64,000 bases of DNA from positions 1-64,000 of the forward strand of contig JAQUMH010000010.1 in NCBI GenBank assembly GCA_028718185.1, written 5' to 3'. The translations under genes and the position numbers were made by a program. This DNA comes from Elusimicrobiota bacterium. Lineage in GTDB: Bacteria > Elusimicrobiota > UBA8919. The notes beneath the pieces were generated by a model. That model was not told the DNA's origin. It worked only from the letters and a program-made list of their open reading frames with translations, and made no database searches. Position 1 is the stretch's first letter. The number at the start of each line of letters is the position of its first letter. Shown here piece by piece: positions 25,652-35,413 of this stretch.

Positions 25652-28600
25652 ATGGGTAAGATTATTAGATGGGGTATGATGTTAATAGCAGTAACATTTG
25701 TTAGTTGCATGGTTACAAGAAGCTGGGCTGATTTTTATCCAGGGACGGCTGACAACATTTACAGAGATTATACTAAAATAGCACAACTTGGCGTTTGTGG
25801 AAATCCGGTAACAGCAAGTTGGTTTTTTAAATCTAATGGCGGACAATGTGATCCAACCCCACCATCAAACGCTCCGGTTCCGTATACTTTAACCGGCGTT
25901 GATATTGCCAACGCAACGAAAGCAGAAGTATATGTAACTTTTTGGGGCGGACACAATAAGGTAACCGGTCATAAGTTCAACGTAAATGGTGGAACGCAAT
26001 TTTATTATATGCCACAACTTACCGGTACACCTACTGCTTCTTCTAATTATCTTAAATTTCAATATTCCGCAGCACCAACAGCTATTCCTATATCCACGTT
26101 AGTTTCAGGAAATAATACTATTGGAGTTACTGCTGAAACTCAGCCTGACGGCGTTCCGTTTTACTGGGTATATTCGGTTACAGTACGTGTCTATTATGAT
26201 AGTTCAAAACTTCATCCTACGGGAACTATATCAGTGACTCCTGGAGCTGATAGTCAAACTTTCACTGCCAATGTGCCCGCATATACAGGTGGAATAAGGC
26301 AAGTAGACTATATCGGGAACTATAAAGATTATAACTGGGAAGGTGATGGCCGTTTTCAAAACTGGCATCATACATATAAGAACGGAATACTTGATAAACA
26401 TATAGGTACTGGTTCCGGTACTTCTTATTCAGCAACATGGGATACCCGCTGGGTACCCGACCAGGACCAACCAATGAAAGCAGTAGCTCGTATAGTTGGT
26501 AACGATGGTATGTGTTATATCACAGATGCTGTTAATCTTAACTTTTCCAGGAACTATTCCATAAAATTAATTTCTTCTATTGATGTTCCACAAGGTTTTG
26601 GTGTCGCCAGTTATGGTCCAGTTACAAGCTACTGTCATTATAATATTGATACAATGACCAATGCAACAGCTGCAAAACTTATTATTCATACTTTTGCCGG
26701 TTCAGGAGAGTGTTGGAACAATACAGCAGATGATGCTACTATACGTGAATTGGGAATTAATGGTACTGTGTTAGCCGGTACACCGGGCACAGGCACACCG
26801 GCAAGTATTCCTATTGGTATATCATTAGCGAATGGGGGTAACGCTTTTAATACTTATGATATCACAAATCTTAGTTATTTGCATTCCGGCTCAAATGAAT
26901 TTTTTATCAGGTGCAATACGGCACACCATTGGCTTGAGGTAACTTGGCCGGGACCGGCATTATTAGTGAAATATAATACTGTCGGCATGCCTACGGCGAG
27001 TATAACAAGTCCGTCTAATAGTGCAACATTTTCAGCACCGGCGAATATAACAATCAATGCAACAGCAACTGACAGTGATGGAACAATAACCAAGGTAGAA
27101 TTTTATCAAGGTACTACTAAGTTAGGTGAAGATACAGTAAGTCCATATAGTTATGCATGGTCAAATGTCCCGGGAGGTAGTTATACACTTACAGTAAAAG
27201 CAACAGATAATAGTGGAAACATAACGACATCAAATCCTGTAAGTATCACCGTGTCAGGAGGTTCAACAGTAGGCGGTTGGTGGGATACCAATTGGAATTA
27301 TAGAGTAGGGTTGGATATTCAGGCAGGAGCATATACAAGGACCAATAAACCCGTAGAAAAAGATATTAATTTTACAACATTAGTAACCGGTCTTGGAGGA
27401 AGTGGAGCATTTGACCCGGGTTCTATCCGTGTAGTAGAAGTACTTGGAGATGGTACAGTAGTTAATGCAAATGTTCCGTTCCAGTTTAACCAATCAAGCA
27501 CATATAATGCAACAACAAACGCGTCCGGCACACTTGTGTTTATTATGGATAATACGACAGTAGCGAATGCAACGAGATATTATCATGTATATTTTAACAC
27601 AGGGACAAGTATGACAGCTCCCACAGTAACCCCACAGGTAACACTGACAGATAATGTAATGGTAGAAGGACAATCGAGTTATAAATTAGATACAGCGAAT
27701 GCGACTTATATGTATCATAAAATAGGTGGTGGTTTTGCCAGTATAATAGACAAACAAAACAATGACTGGATATCATACAAGCAAACACCTCATAACAGTT
27801 CAGGAGGTTCATTCCGCGGAATACCAAATCTGGGTGTATGTGGTCATCCCGGATATACAGCAGATGCATATGACCCGACAACTGTTCTTGGCGCCAATTC
27901 AACAATAGTAAGTCAGGGTCCTTTAAAAACTACTATTCATTCAATAACAACAGATAACAACTGGGAATGGACATGGGATTTCTATCCTACTTATGCAAAG
28001 ATGACATTATTGAAAAGGGACCCTGCAAAAAGTTATTGGTTTTTATATGAAGGCACTCCTGGTGGGTCATTTGTAGCGGGTAGTGATTATTACTATAGGT
28101 CAAGTGATACAAGTCAACAAAGCGGTTCGACGGCTTTTGGTGCGGACATACCATCTCCTGAATGGATATATTTTGCAGATGGAACAATAAACAGGAGTTT
28201 ATTTTTAGTTAATAATACTGATGATTCTTTAACTGATAGCCATCATGCTATGACAGATAGTGGTGGTAGTATGACAGTATTTGGTTTTGGCAGAGGAACA
28301 ACAGCAGACCCTTCATCTACAGCAAATTGGCTAACTGCATGTCCTGCATACTTCACAATAGGACTTGCAGACAGCAGAGATTATGCAACGACATCAAAGA
28401 CAATAGAATCAGCGTGGCGAGATTTGGGTATTGTACAGCGAACAGCAGAAAAGAAAGATGGTAGTATAACACCGCCGCCACCGTCACTAACTCTGTCGTT
28501 TAAAGAAGTAACTCTTAATGCTGCCGGATATCTTTATGGGCGGGCAATTGGAGATATAGATGGCGATGGTAAAAGCGAGGTAGTGGCAAACGATTGGGCA

Positions 28601-31600
28601 TCATATAGTCTCGGCAGTCACGGACTTGTTTATTTCGATTATCCTGATGCAACAGAAAAAACACTTATATCATTTTCAGGTTATCCTGACTATACCTATT
28701 GGCGAAGTGATGACATAAGATTAGCGGACATGAACAAAGATGGTAAATTGGATGTAATAGGCGGAATATCTGCTACTTATGGAGATAACAATAATTGTAT
28801 GGTAGAGTTATGGGAGAACATGGGTGGCGGAGTATGGACACGGCATAATTTGGATACAGCAGCAAATACGTATTACATAAAGAACATAGTAATAGCAGAC
28901 ATAGACAGGGATGGTAAATTAGATGTAGTGATTAGAACTGACCCATATAGCAGTAGTCTAAGTGCAAACATATGCATATATTTTCAGGATACTTTAAATT
29001 CTTGGGTTAAGAAAAGTTTTAATACAGTTATAGATGAAGGTATGGATGTAGGTGATATAGATGGTGATGGCTATCCGGATATAGCAATTGGCGGCAGATG
29101 GTATAAGACACCAGCGACCGGTCAAAGAACAGGAACATATACTGCCTACGATTTTGCGTCTAAATGGTTACCCACAAGTCCGGAACAGTCAGGTTTCCCT
29201 AGTTGGGCACAAGGCGGCTGCAGAGTAAAGATTGCAGATTTAAACGATGATGGTAAAAATGAGATACTAGTAAGTCCTGCAGAAGCGCCTACAAAAACTC
29301 TTCCGGTAGCATATTATACTTCTAATAATCCGACTGGTGGAGTAAGTGCATGGACTGAACATGTCTTAGAGGCAAATATTCAGAATGCGCACACATTAGA
29401 AGTAGCGGACTTTGATAAGAACGGTAAATTGGATGTACTCTGTGGCGGTATTGGTCTTAATAATTTTGGAGATAATGCTGATAAAGGACTTTGGGTTTAT
29501 TTACAAAGTCCGGATGGAACTTTTACTCGTTCTAATATAACACAAGCTACCAAAGGTGCTTATTGTGCAATAATAGGCGACCTCAATAATGATGGTGATA
29601 TAGATATAGCAAATGTTAGTAGTTTTACTAATGGTCCTTCTACGGTTTATGAGAATCTAGCTTCTGCGTTTTCACTTGATAAATGGACATACAAACAAAT
29701 AGATAATAGTCGTGAAGTATATAGAACTACACCCTGGACTGTTGCGTTTTTTGGTATAACAGCAGCAGACCTTACTGGTCATAATAATGGATACAAGGAT
29801 ATAGTATCAGGTAAATATTTCTATCGTAATCCCGGTGGCGATATGACAGGCACATGGAATAGGACTACCTTTCCCGTTAACTGTGACGGTATCCTTGCAG
29901 TGGATGTAGATAGCGATGCATATGCTGATGTTATAGCAGAAATGCTTCCGGATGTATATTGGTTAGAAGCTACTTCACCTGATGGCTCTTCATGGGTGGT
30001 GCGGGCAACAATAGGTCAGGTACCGGCTACAGTACATGGATTAGGTCAGGGAGCAGCACTCGCACAAATAATACCAGGCGGTAAACCCGAGATAGTAATT
30101 ACAGGTGGCTCTACTGGTAGTGAGACCTATTATTTCCAAATTCCTACTACAAACCCGGAAGCAGGGAACTGGCCAAGAACACTTGTTACAAGCGCAGGTA
30201 GCGATGAAATGATAGGAGTTGGTGACATAGATAAAGATGGAAATTTAGATATAGCCGCAGCGGACCGCAGTACACCATATCAGGTGGCATGGTGGAAAAA
30301 TCCCGGTGTTGCCGGACAGGCAAACTGGACTAAATATGTAATAGGAACAATTAACGTAGGACCAGCGTCGGGTTTTCCGAACTGTGCGCGTTTAGCAGAT
30401 ATAAATGGCGATGGTAGATTAGATTTGGTAATAAGTGCGGAGGACTATTTGAGTACCGGTCCCAATTCACCTTCATACTGGTATGAATGTCCGGCTAATC
30501 CAACTGCTAATAATTGGATATGTCATACGATAGCTATGGGTAGCGCACTTAACAGTTTGGATGTTGCAGATGTAGACAAAGACGGCGACATTGATGTTAT
30601 GGTAGGCGAGATGAAGACAAACAAGAGACTTTGGATTTATGAGAATAACGGACAAGGCACTCTTACATCACATTTAGTGGCTAGTGGTTACGAGACCAAC
30701 GGAGCAAAAATGCTTGATTTGGATGGCGATGGCGATTTGGACATAGTAAGCCCAACTTTTGATGCTCCTCAATATCTACATATGTGGCGTAATGATGCTG
30801 TTGGCACTGGCACACCCGTTAATACACCACCGACAGTAAACATAAGTGCAATTGATGTTACAAATGGTAATATAGCACCTGCTACATTAACAATAAAAGT
30901 AAACGCATCTGACACTGACGGTATAAAGCAAGTAGATTTTTATAGTAATAGTAACTGGATTGGAACAGACACTAGTTCACCATATGAGTTTGCATGGACT
31001 GTTAACAACCCGGGGGATTACAGTATACAAGCAAAAGCAACCGATAATGGTACTCCCAATGCTACTGCAATGTCGGCAGCACAAGTAGTGACAATAACAG
31101 GTGTTACACCACCGGCAACACAGCAGGCATATCCCGCAGGCGTAGCATGGTTAGTCGGAACAGGGACAACAACAATACAGTCAGAAGATTACGATATGGT
31201 AACAAATGGTGTTGCCGAAGGCGAAGCATACCATGATACAACAACCAGCAACAAGGGTGGCGGATACAGAACAGCTGAAGGCGTAGATGTGAGAGCAATT
31301 ACTTCAGATGCAGGTGGTGGCTACCAGGTAGGTTGGACAGTACCCGGCGAGTGGTTAGAATACAGTATAAATGTAAATCAAGCCGGTAATTACAAAATAA
31401 TACTTAGGGGCGCCAATGGAGAGACAAGCGACGGTGGTCCAATGCACATTGAATTCGTCCAAAATAACGCAACTTATGTTCAAACGACACCTTCAGTAGG
31501 CACACCGCCGACAGGTAGTTATGAAACATTTACAGATGTAACACTTTCAGCCGGAGTAACACTTAACGCAGGTAACCAGATAATGAAGTTGGTTATGGAC

Positions 31601-34600
31601 AATAGTTCAGCAGTTGGCAATGGTGATATTAATTATATCCAGTTAGTACTGGTAAGTGCAGAGACACCTAATACAGTAGCGACACCGACAATAAGTCCGG
31701 CAGCAGGGACATATTCAGGTTCTGTTAGTGTAACACTTACGTGTGCAACCGGCGGGGCAGAAATAAGATATACAACAAACGGGACAGACCCGACATCATC
31801 ATCAACGTTATATTCCGCACCGTTTACATTAACTGCGAATGCTACAGTAAAAGCCTGTGCGTTCAAAACTGCTATGACCGACAGTTCAATAAATAGTGTG
31901 GCATATATCATAACAAATACTTCAACTCAGCAGGCATATCCCGCAGGAGTAGCATGGTTGGTAGGAACAGGGTCAACAACGATACAAGTAGAAGATTACG
32001 ATATGGTAACAAGTGGTTCCGGTGAAGGTGTAGCATATCATGATACAACACCTGGTCAGGAAGACGCATCGAACACATACAGACCAACAGAGGGAGTGGA
32101 CGTAGAGGCATGCACTGACATAGGTGTGGGATATGATATAGGATACACAATCGTAGGTGAATGGTTAGAATACAGCGTGAATGTTAATCAGAGCGGCAAA
32201 TATAAAATAGTATTAAGAACCGCCCGTGGCACTACAGTTGATGATATGGTACATCTTTCATTCATTCAGAACAGTGCAACATATCTTGTAACACCGTCAG
32301 TAAGCTTACCTGGAACAGGCGGCTGGCAGGTATGGGTAGATACAGAAGTCGCAACTGATGTAACACTTAATGCGGGTAACCAGATAATGAGATTAGAACT
32401 GGATTCCAGCGCTGCGACATATTGCAGTAATTTTAATTACATCAAGTTAATAAGAACAAGTGCAGAGACAATTAATACAGTAGAAACACCGACAATTAGC
32501 CCGAGCGCAGGAACATATTCAAATTCTGTTACAGTAACGTTAGGCTGTGCAACCAGTGGAGCAGAGATAAGATATACGACAAACGGTACAGACCCGACAT
32601 CATCGTCAACGCTATATTCCGCACCGTTTACATTAACTGCGAGTGCAACGGTCAGAGCCCGTGCGTTCAAAGCTGCTATGACCGACAGTTCAGTGAATAG
32701 TGTAGCATATACAGTAACAATTGCTTCACCGCAACAGTCATATGGCAATAATGGTAACCCGTGGCAGATAATAACAGGTACGACAACGATAGAGGTAGAA
32801 AATTTCGACACTGTAACAAGCGGTATTGCTGAAGGCGAGGCGTATCATGATATGGATGCCACTAACAGGGGTGGAGCATACAGGACAACCGATGGTGTAG
32901 ATATAGAGGCAGTCACCGGTGCAAGTAACGGCTACGATATCGGGTATGTAGTTCCCGGCGAATGGTTAGAATACAGTGTAAATGTAAATCAAGATGGCGA
33001 CTACAAAATAATAGTAAGCGCAGGCAATGGAGGTACAACTGCAAGTCCGTTCCATGTTGAATTTGGTCCGCATAATGCAACAAACATTGTAACACCATCA
33101 GTAAGCATACCTAATACAGGCGGATGGACGACCTTTACGGATATAACAGTTGCAAATTCTGTAACACTTGCCGCCGGCAACCAGATAATGAAGTTAGTAA
33201 TGGAAACCGGTAGTGCATCTAATAACGGTAATTTTGATTACATCAAATTAATAAGACAAACTCCTGATACCACACCACCTGTAGTAAGTGCAGTAGTATC
33301 GGCAAATATTACCGGCAGTGGATTGGTAATAACATGGACTACCAATGAGCCGGCAAACAGTAAGATAGAGTATGGATTAACTACAAGTTATGGTAGCGCT
33401 ACCGTTATAACAGATACCACTGGTGTATATACACACAGTGTTACACTAAGTGGTCTTACTGAGAAGACAGCCTATCATTACAGGATGGTGTCCGTAGATA
33501 TGAACGGTAACACGACAATGACCGGAGATTACAGTTTTACAACGACAGCATATGATACTACAGCACCGGTAATAAGTAATGTATCCGCAGGAGTAACACA
33601 AAATAGTGCAGTAATAAAATGGAATACCGATGAGAACTCCGATTCTCAGGTAGGATATGGAACTACGACATTGATGGGTACCGCAACTACCTTAGATGCG
33701 ACATCAACCAGGTTACATAGTGTTTCACTTAGCGGATTACAGAAAGGGAAAACTTATTATTACAAGGTTTATAGCAAAGATGCAACCGGCAATCTTGCTA
33801 CATCATCACAATATAGTTTCAAGACATACAACCTGAAACACAAGATATATACCTATTACTATGATGATGGGACAACGACAACTAAAGTAGGTGCAACACC
33901 GGCTGTGAGTTTGAAGTTCAAGGTACAGGTATATAATGTAGATGAGAACAGTATTGCAACTGACTATACCGGCACTTTAACACTTACAACGAAGAACAGC
34001 AAAGGCACTGAACTGGATACAACAGATTCAACATTAGTTACTGCAGATGCAGGTGAGAAGGAAGTTGCTATCCCGTTCCGTAGTGATATAAATACAGTAG
34101 AGTTAAGCGGTGATACGACAGCGCCGGTAGTGATAGGCTTTAATGATATGTATATAGCAAAATTAGTTGGCTACCAGGGTGGTTCAATACGTGGCGCCAA
34201 CGGGTTAAAGATACTTATACCTACAGGAGTCTTGTCTGCGAACAAATATCTTGCATCAATAAAGACGAGTGCTGCACCGGAAGTAAAGAACACAATGAAA
34301 TATGTTAATACACTAAATCCGATATGTTACGATTTCGGCGAGTTAACATTCAACAATAATGCACCTGTATTGGAAAACCAGACATTCACAAGGGCAGTGA
34401 ACATAACAATACCATATACAGCAGCGGACATAGGGACATTAAACGAGGATGGACTTAGAATCTACTACTGGACAGGAACAGATTGGGAATTAGTATCAGG
34501 AGTCCAGACAGTAGACAAATCAAACAACACAATAACTGCAACAGTCAAACATTTCTCAACATACCGGATATTAGGTAGTTATGTATCTGCCGACATGAGT

Positions 34601-34876
34601 AATGTTAAAGTTTATCCTAATCCTTATAATCCTGACACAGCAGTTCTTGGTAAGCTAAAAATTATAAATTTACCAATGAATAGCGTTATGAAGTTGTATA
34701 GTGTGGATGGTGAATTAATCAGGGAACTCAAAGAGCTCGACTTTGGTAATCTTGGTTGGCTCGAGTGGGATGGCAAGAATGGCGATGGTGACAAAGTAGC
34801 CAGAGCAGTATATATCTATCACATCGAAGACGCTGCCGGCAACAAGAAGACAGGCAAGATAGGACTTATAAGATAG
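25652..34876 (+). CDS. Giant secreted protein: Ig, VCBS propeller, 3 CBM6, Fn3, FlgD-Ig C-terminus
   Basis: Product of 3,074 residues. Signal peptide MGKIIRWGMMLIAVTFVSC, cut near SWA-DFY. Approximate domains: unassigned N-terminal region 25-445; Ig-like 447-536; unassigned sandwich region 540-943 opening WWDTNWNYRVGL; about a dozen FG-GAP/VCBS-type repeats 960-1720, each with a calcium loop such as GDIDGDGK or ADINGDGR; Ig-like 1724-1815; CBM6, hexosaminidase-C-like, CBM6, hexosaminidase-C-like, CBM6 (1824-2535); two Fn3 (2540-2726); a conserved module 2728-2985; and a FlgD-Ig-like end with VYPNPYNPDT and WDGKNGDGD. No catalytic domain was identified, so it is likely a surface adhesin or glycan-binding scaffold, possibly with an unrecognised enzyme in 540-943. 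Start chosen by GGGGG eight bases upstream. Its neighbour is PorV-like. Confidence 0.85.
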   Translation: MGKIIRWGMMLIAVTFVSCMVTRSWADFYPGTADNIYRDYTKIAQLGVCGNPVTASWFFKSNGGQCDPTPPSNAPVPYTLTGVDIANATKAEVYVTFWGGHNKVTGHKFNVNGGTQFYYMPQLTGTPTASSNYLKFQYSAAPTAIPISTLVSGNNTIGVTAETQPDGVPFYWVYSVTVRVYYDSSKLHPTGTISVTPGADSQTFTANVPAYTGGIRQVDYIGNYKDYNWEGDGRFQNWHHTYKNGILDKHIGTGSGTSYSATWDTRWVPDQDQPMKAVARIVGNDGMCYITDAVNLNFSRNYSIKLISSIDVPQGFGVASYGPVTSYCHYNIDTMTNATAAKLIIHTFAGSGECWNNTADDATIRELGINGTVLAGTPGTGTPASIPIGISLANGGNAFNTYDITNLSYLHSGSNEFFIRCNTAHHWLEVTWPGPALLVKYNTVGMPTASITSPSNSATFSAPANITINATATDSDGTITKVEFYQGTTKLGEDTVSPYSYAWSNVPGGSYTLTVKATDNSGNITTSNPVSITVSGGSTVGGWWDTNWNYRVGLDIQAGAYTRTNKPVEKDINFTTLVTGLGGSGAFDPGSIRVVEVLGDGTVVNANVPFQFNQSSTYNATTNASGTLVFIMDNTTVANATRYYHVYFNTGTSMTAPTVTPQVTLTDNVMVEGQSSYKLDTANATYMYHKIGGGFASIIDKQNNDWISYKQTPHNSSGGSFRGIPNLGVCGHPGYTADAYDPTTVLGANSTIVSQGPLKTTIHSITTDNNWEWTWDFYPTYAKMTLLKRDPAKSYWFLYEGTPGGSFVAGSDYYYRSSDTSQQSGSTAFGADIPSPEWIYFADGTINRSLFLVNNTDDSLTDSHHAMTDSGGSMTVFGFGRGTTADPSSTANWLTACPAYFTIGLADSRDYATTSKTIESAWRDLGIVQRTAEKKDGSITPPPPSLTLSFKEVTLNAAGYLYGRAIGDIDGDGKSEVVANDWASYSLGSHGLVYFDYPDATEKTLISFSGYPDYTYWRSDDIRLADMNKDGKLDVIGGISATYGDNNNCMVELWENMGGGVWTRHNLDTAANTYYIKNIVIADIDRDGKLDVVIRTDPYSSSLSANICIYFQDTLNSWVKKSFNTVIDEGMDVGDIDGDGYPDIAIGGRWYKTPATGQRTGTYTAYDFASKWLPTSPEQSGFPSWAQGGCRVKIADLNDDGKNEILVSPAEAPTKTLPVAYYTSNNPTGGVSAWTEHVLEANIQNAHTLEVADFDKNGKLDVLCGGIGLNNFGDNADKGLWVYLQSPDGTFTRSNITQATKGAYCAIIGDLNNDGDIDIANVSSFTNGPSTVYENLASAFSLDKWTYKQIDNSREVYRTTPWTVAFFGITAADLTGHNNGYKDIVSGKYFYRNPGGDMTGTWNRTTFPVNCDGILAVDVDSDAYADVIAEMLPDVYWLEATSPDGSSWVVRATIGQVPATVHGLGQGAALAQIIPGGKPEIVITGGSTGSETYYFQIPTTNPEAGNWPRTLVTSAGSDEMIGVGDIDKDGNLDIAAADRSTPYQVAWWKNPGVAGQANWTKYVIGTINVGPASGFPNCARLADINGDGRLDLVISAEDYLSTGPNSPSYWYECPANPTANNWICHTIAMGSALNSLDVADVDKDGDIDVMVGEMKTNKRLWIYENNGQGTLTSHLVASGYETNGAKMLDLDGDGDLDIVSPTFDAPQYLHMWRNDAVGTGTPVNTPPTVNISAIDVTNGNIAPATLTIKVNASDTDGIKQVDFYSNSNWIGTDTSSPYEFAWTVNNPGDYSIQAKATDNGTPNATAMSAAQVVTITGVTPPATQQAYPAGVAWLVGTGTTTIQSEDYDMVTNGVAEGEAYHDTTTSNKGGGYRTAEGVDVRAITSDAGGGYQVGWTVPGEWLEYSINVNQAGNYKIILRGANGETSDGGPMHIEFVQNNATYVQTTPSVGTPPTGSYETFTDVTLSAGVTLNAGNQIMKLVMDNSSAVGNGDINYIQLVLVSAETPNTVATPTISPAAGTYSGSVSVTLTCATGGAEIRYTTNGTDPTSSSTLYSAPFTLTANATVKACAFKTAMTDSSINSVAYIITNTSTQQAYPAGVAWLVGTGSTTIQVEDYDMVTSGSGEGVAYHDTTPGQEDASNTYRPTEGVDVEACTDIGVGYDIGYTIVGEWLEYSVNVNQSGKYKIVLRTARGTTVDDMVHLSFIQNSATYLVTPSVSLPGTGGWQVWVDTEVATDVTLNAGNQIMRLELDSSAATYCSNFNYIKLIRTSAETINTVETPTISPSAGTYSNSVTVTLGCATSGAEIRYTTNGTDPTSSSTLYSAPFTLTASATVRARAFKAAMTDSSVNSVAYTVTIASPQQSYGNNGNPWQIITGTTTIEVENFDTVTSGIAEGEAYHDMDATNRGGAYRTTDGVDIEAVTGASNGYDIGYVVPGEWLEYSVNVNQDGDYKIIVSAGNGGTTASPFHVEFGPHNATNIVTPSVSIPNTGGWTTFTDITVANSVTLAAGNQIMKLVMETGSASNNGNFDYIKLIRQTPDTTPPVVSAVVSANITGSGLVITWTTNEPANSKIEYGLTTSYGSATVITDTTGVYTHSVTLSGLTEKTAYHYRMVSVDMNGNTTMTGDYSFTTTAYDTTAPVISNVSAGVTQNSAVIKWNTDENSDSQVGYGTTTLMGTATTLDATSTRLHSVSLSGLQKGKTYYYKVYSKDATGNLATSSQYSFKTYNLKHKIYTYYYDDGTTTTKVGATPAVSLKFKVQVYNVDENSIATDYTGTLTLTTKNSKGTELDTTDSTLVTADAGEKEVAIPFRSDINTVELSGDTTAPVVIGFNDMYIAKLVGYQGGSIRGANGLKILIPTGVLSANKYLASIKTSAAPEVKNTMKYVNTLNPICYDFGELTFNNNAPVLENQTFTRAVNITIPYTAADIGTLNEDGLRIYYWTGTDWELVSGVQTVDKSNNTITATVKHFSTYRILGSYVSADMSNVKVYPNPYNPDTAVLGKLKIINLPMNSVMKLYSVDGELIRELKELDFGNLGWLEWDGKNGDGDKVARAVYIYHIEDAAGNKKTGKIGLIR

Positions 34877-34899
34877 TCAAATAGTCCAAAGTCATAGTC

Positions 34900-34929
34900 G
34901 TAGTTGCAGAGCTTGCTCTGCTGAAGTTA
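34900..34929 (+). repeat. Palindromic extragenic element
   Basis: CGTAGTTGCAGAGCTTGC followed by TCTGCTGAAGTTA, preceded by AGTCAAATAGTCC words. Confidence 0.55.
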
Positions 34930-34982
34930 CTGTTTGACTCTTGTCTGCCATAACATTAGTGGAGGAACCATCTTAAAGATAG

Positions 34983-35020
34983 TAGAAAATGCCGAATGAA
35001 CTTCGGCATTTTCTATTTTG
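34983..35020 (+). terminator. Rho-independent terminator of the giant gene
   Basis: TAGAAAATGCCGAA and TTCGGCATTTTCTA form a perfect 14-bp stem with a five-base loop, followed by TTTT, about 105 bases after the stop codon. Confidence 0.75.
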
Positions 35021-35108
35021 AAGTAGTTGAGAATTAATTAAAAACCTACTTGAACAACCTTACTATTATTGACAATTAGAAAAGAAAGATTAAGATAAGA
35101 GCAGAATG

Positions 35109-35224
35109 AATTCTCTTTCAGGTGTCATTGCGAACCCCGTAGGGGGTGTGGCAATCTCAATACTTAATTGAGATTACTTCGTCTCGAAGTTTATCCCGAC
35201 TTTCTTCGGGACTCCTCGCAATAA
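35109..35224. repeat. MITE-like element, copy 1
   Basis: The element runs from ATTCTCTTTCAGGTGTCATTG to CTCGCAATAAC. GTCATTGCGA at the left is answered by TCGCAATAAC at the right (inverted ends). The centre holds the palindrome AATCTCAATACTTAATTGAG then ATT. A second copy lies at 57804-57917. It encodes nothing and has no transposase nearby. Confidence 0.65.
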
Positions 35225-35242
35225 CAACAAAACAACTGATGT

Positions 35243-35297
35243 TGTAGCCGCAGAGCGTCAGCTCTGCTAAACATTGAAATTCCTGTACACTAAGTTA
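35243..35297 (+). repeat. Palindromic element with conserved tail
   Basis: TGTAGCCGCAGAGCGTCAGC then TCTGCTAAACATTGAAATTC and CTGTACACTAAGTTAA: a complete copy of the hairpin plus AT-rich tail arrangement found again at 54035, 56457, 56528 and 59007. Confidence 0.65.
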
Positions 35298-35333
35298 AAG
35301 AACACATGGACTTAAGAACAGAATAAAAAAACA

Positions 35334-35397
35334 TCACACTATCGCACTATCGCGCCATCGCACTATTTCGTTATTGCACTATTTCGTTATCGCACTG
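35334..35397 (+). repeat. ATCGCACT word-repeat
   Basis: About six degenerate copies of CACTATCGCACTATTTCG stand directly before the GGAGG of the next gene. This is a word family not seen elsewhere in the window. A possible TTGACA/TAAGAT promoter lies upstream at 35069-35096. Confidence 0.6.
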
Positions 35398-35413
35398 TTT
35401 TATTGGAGGTTAA

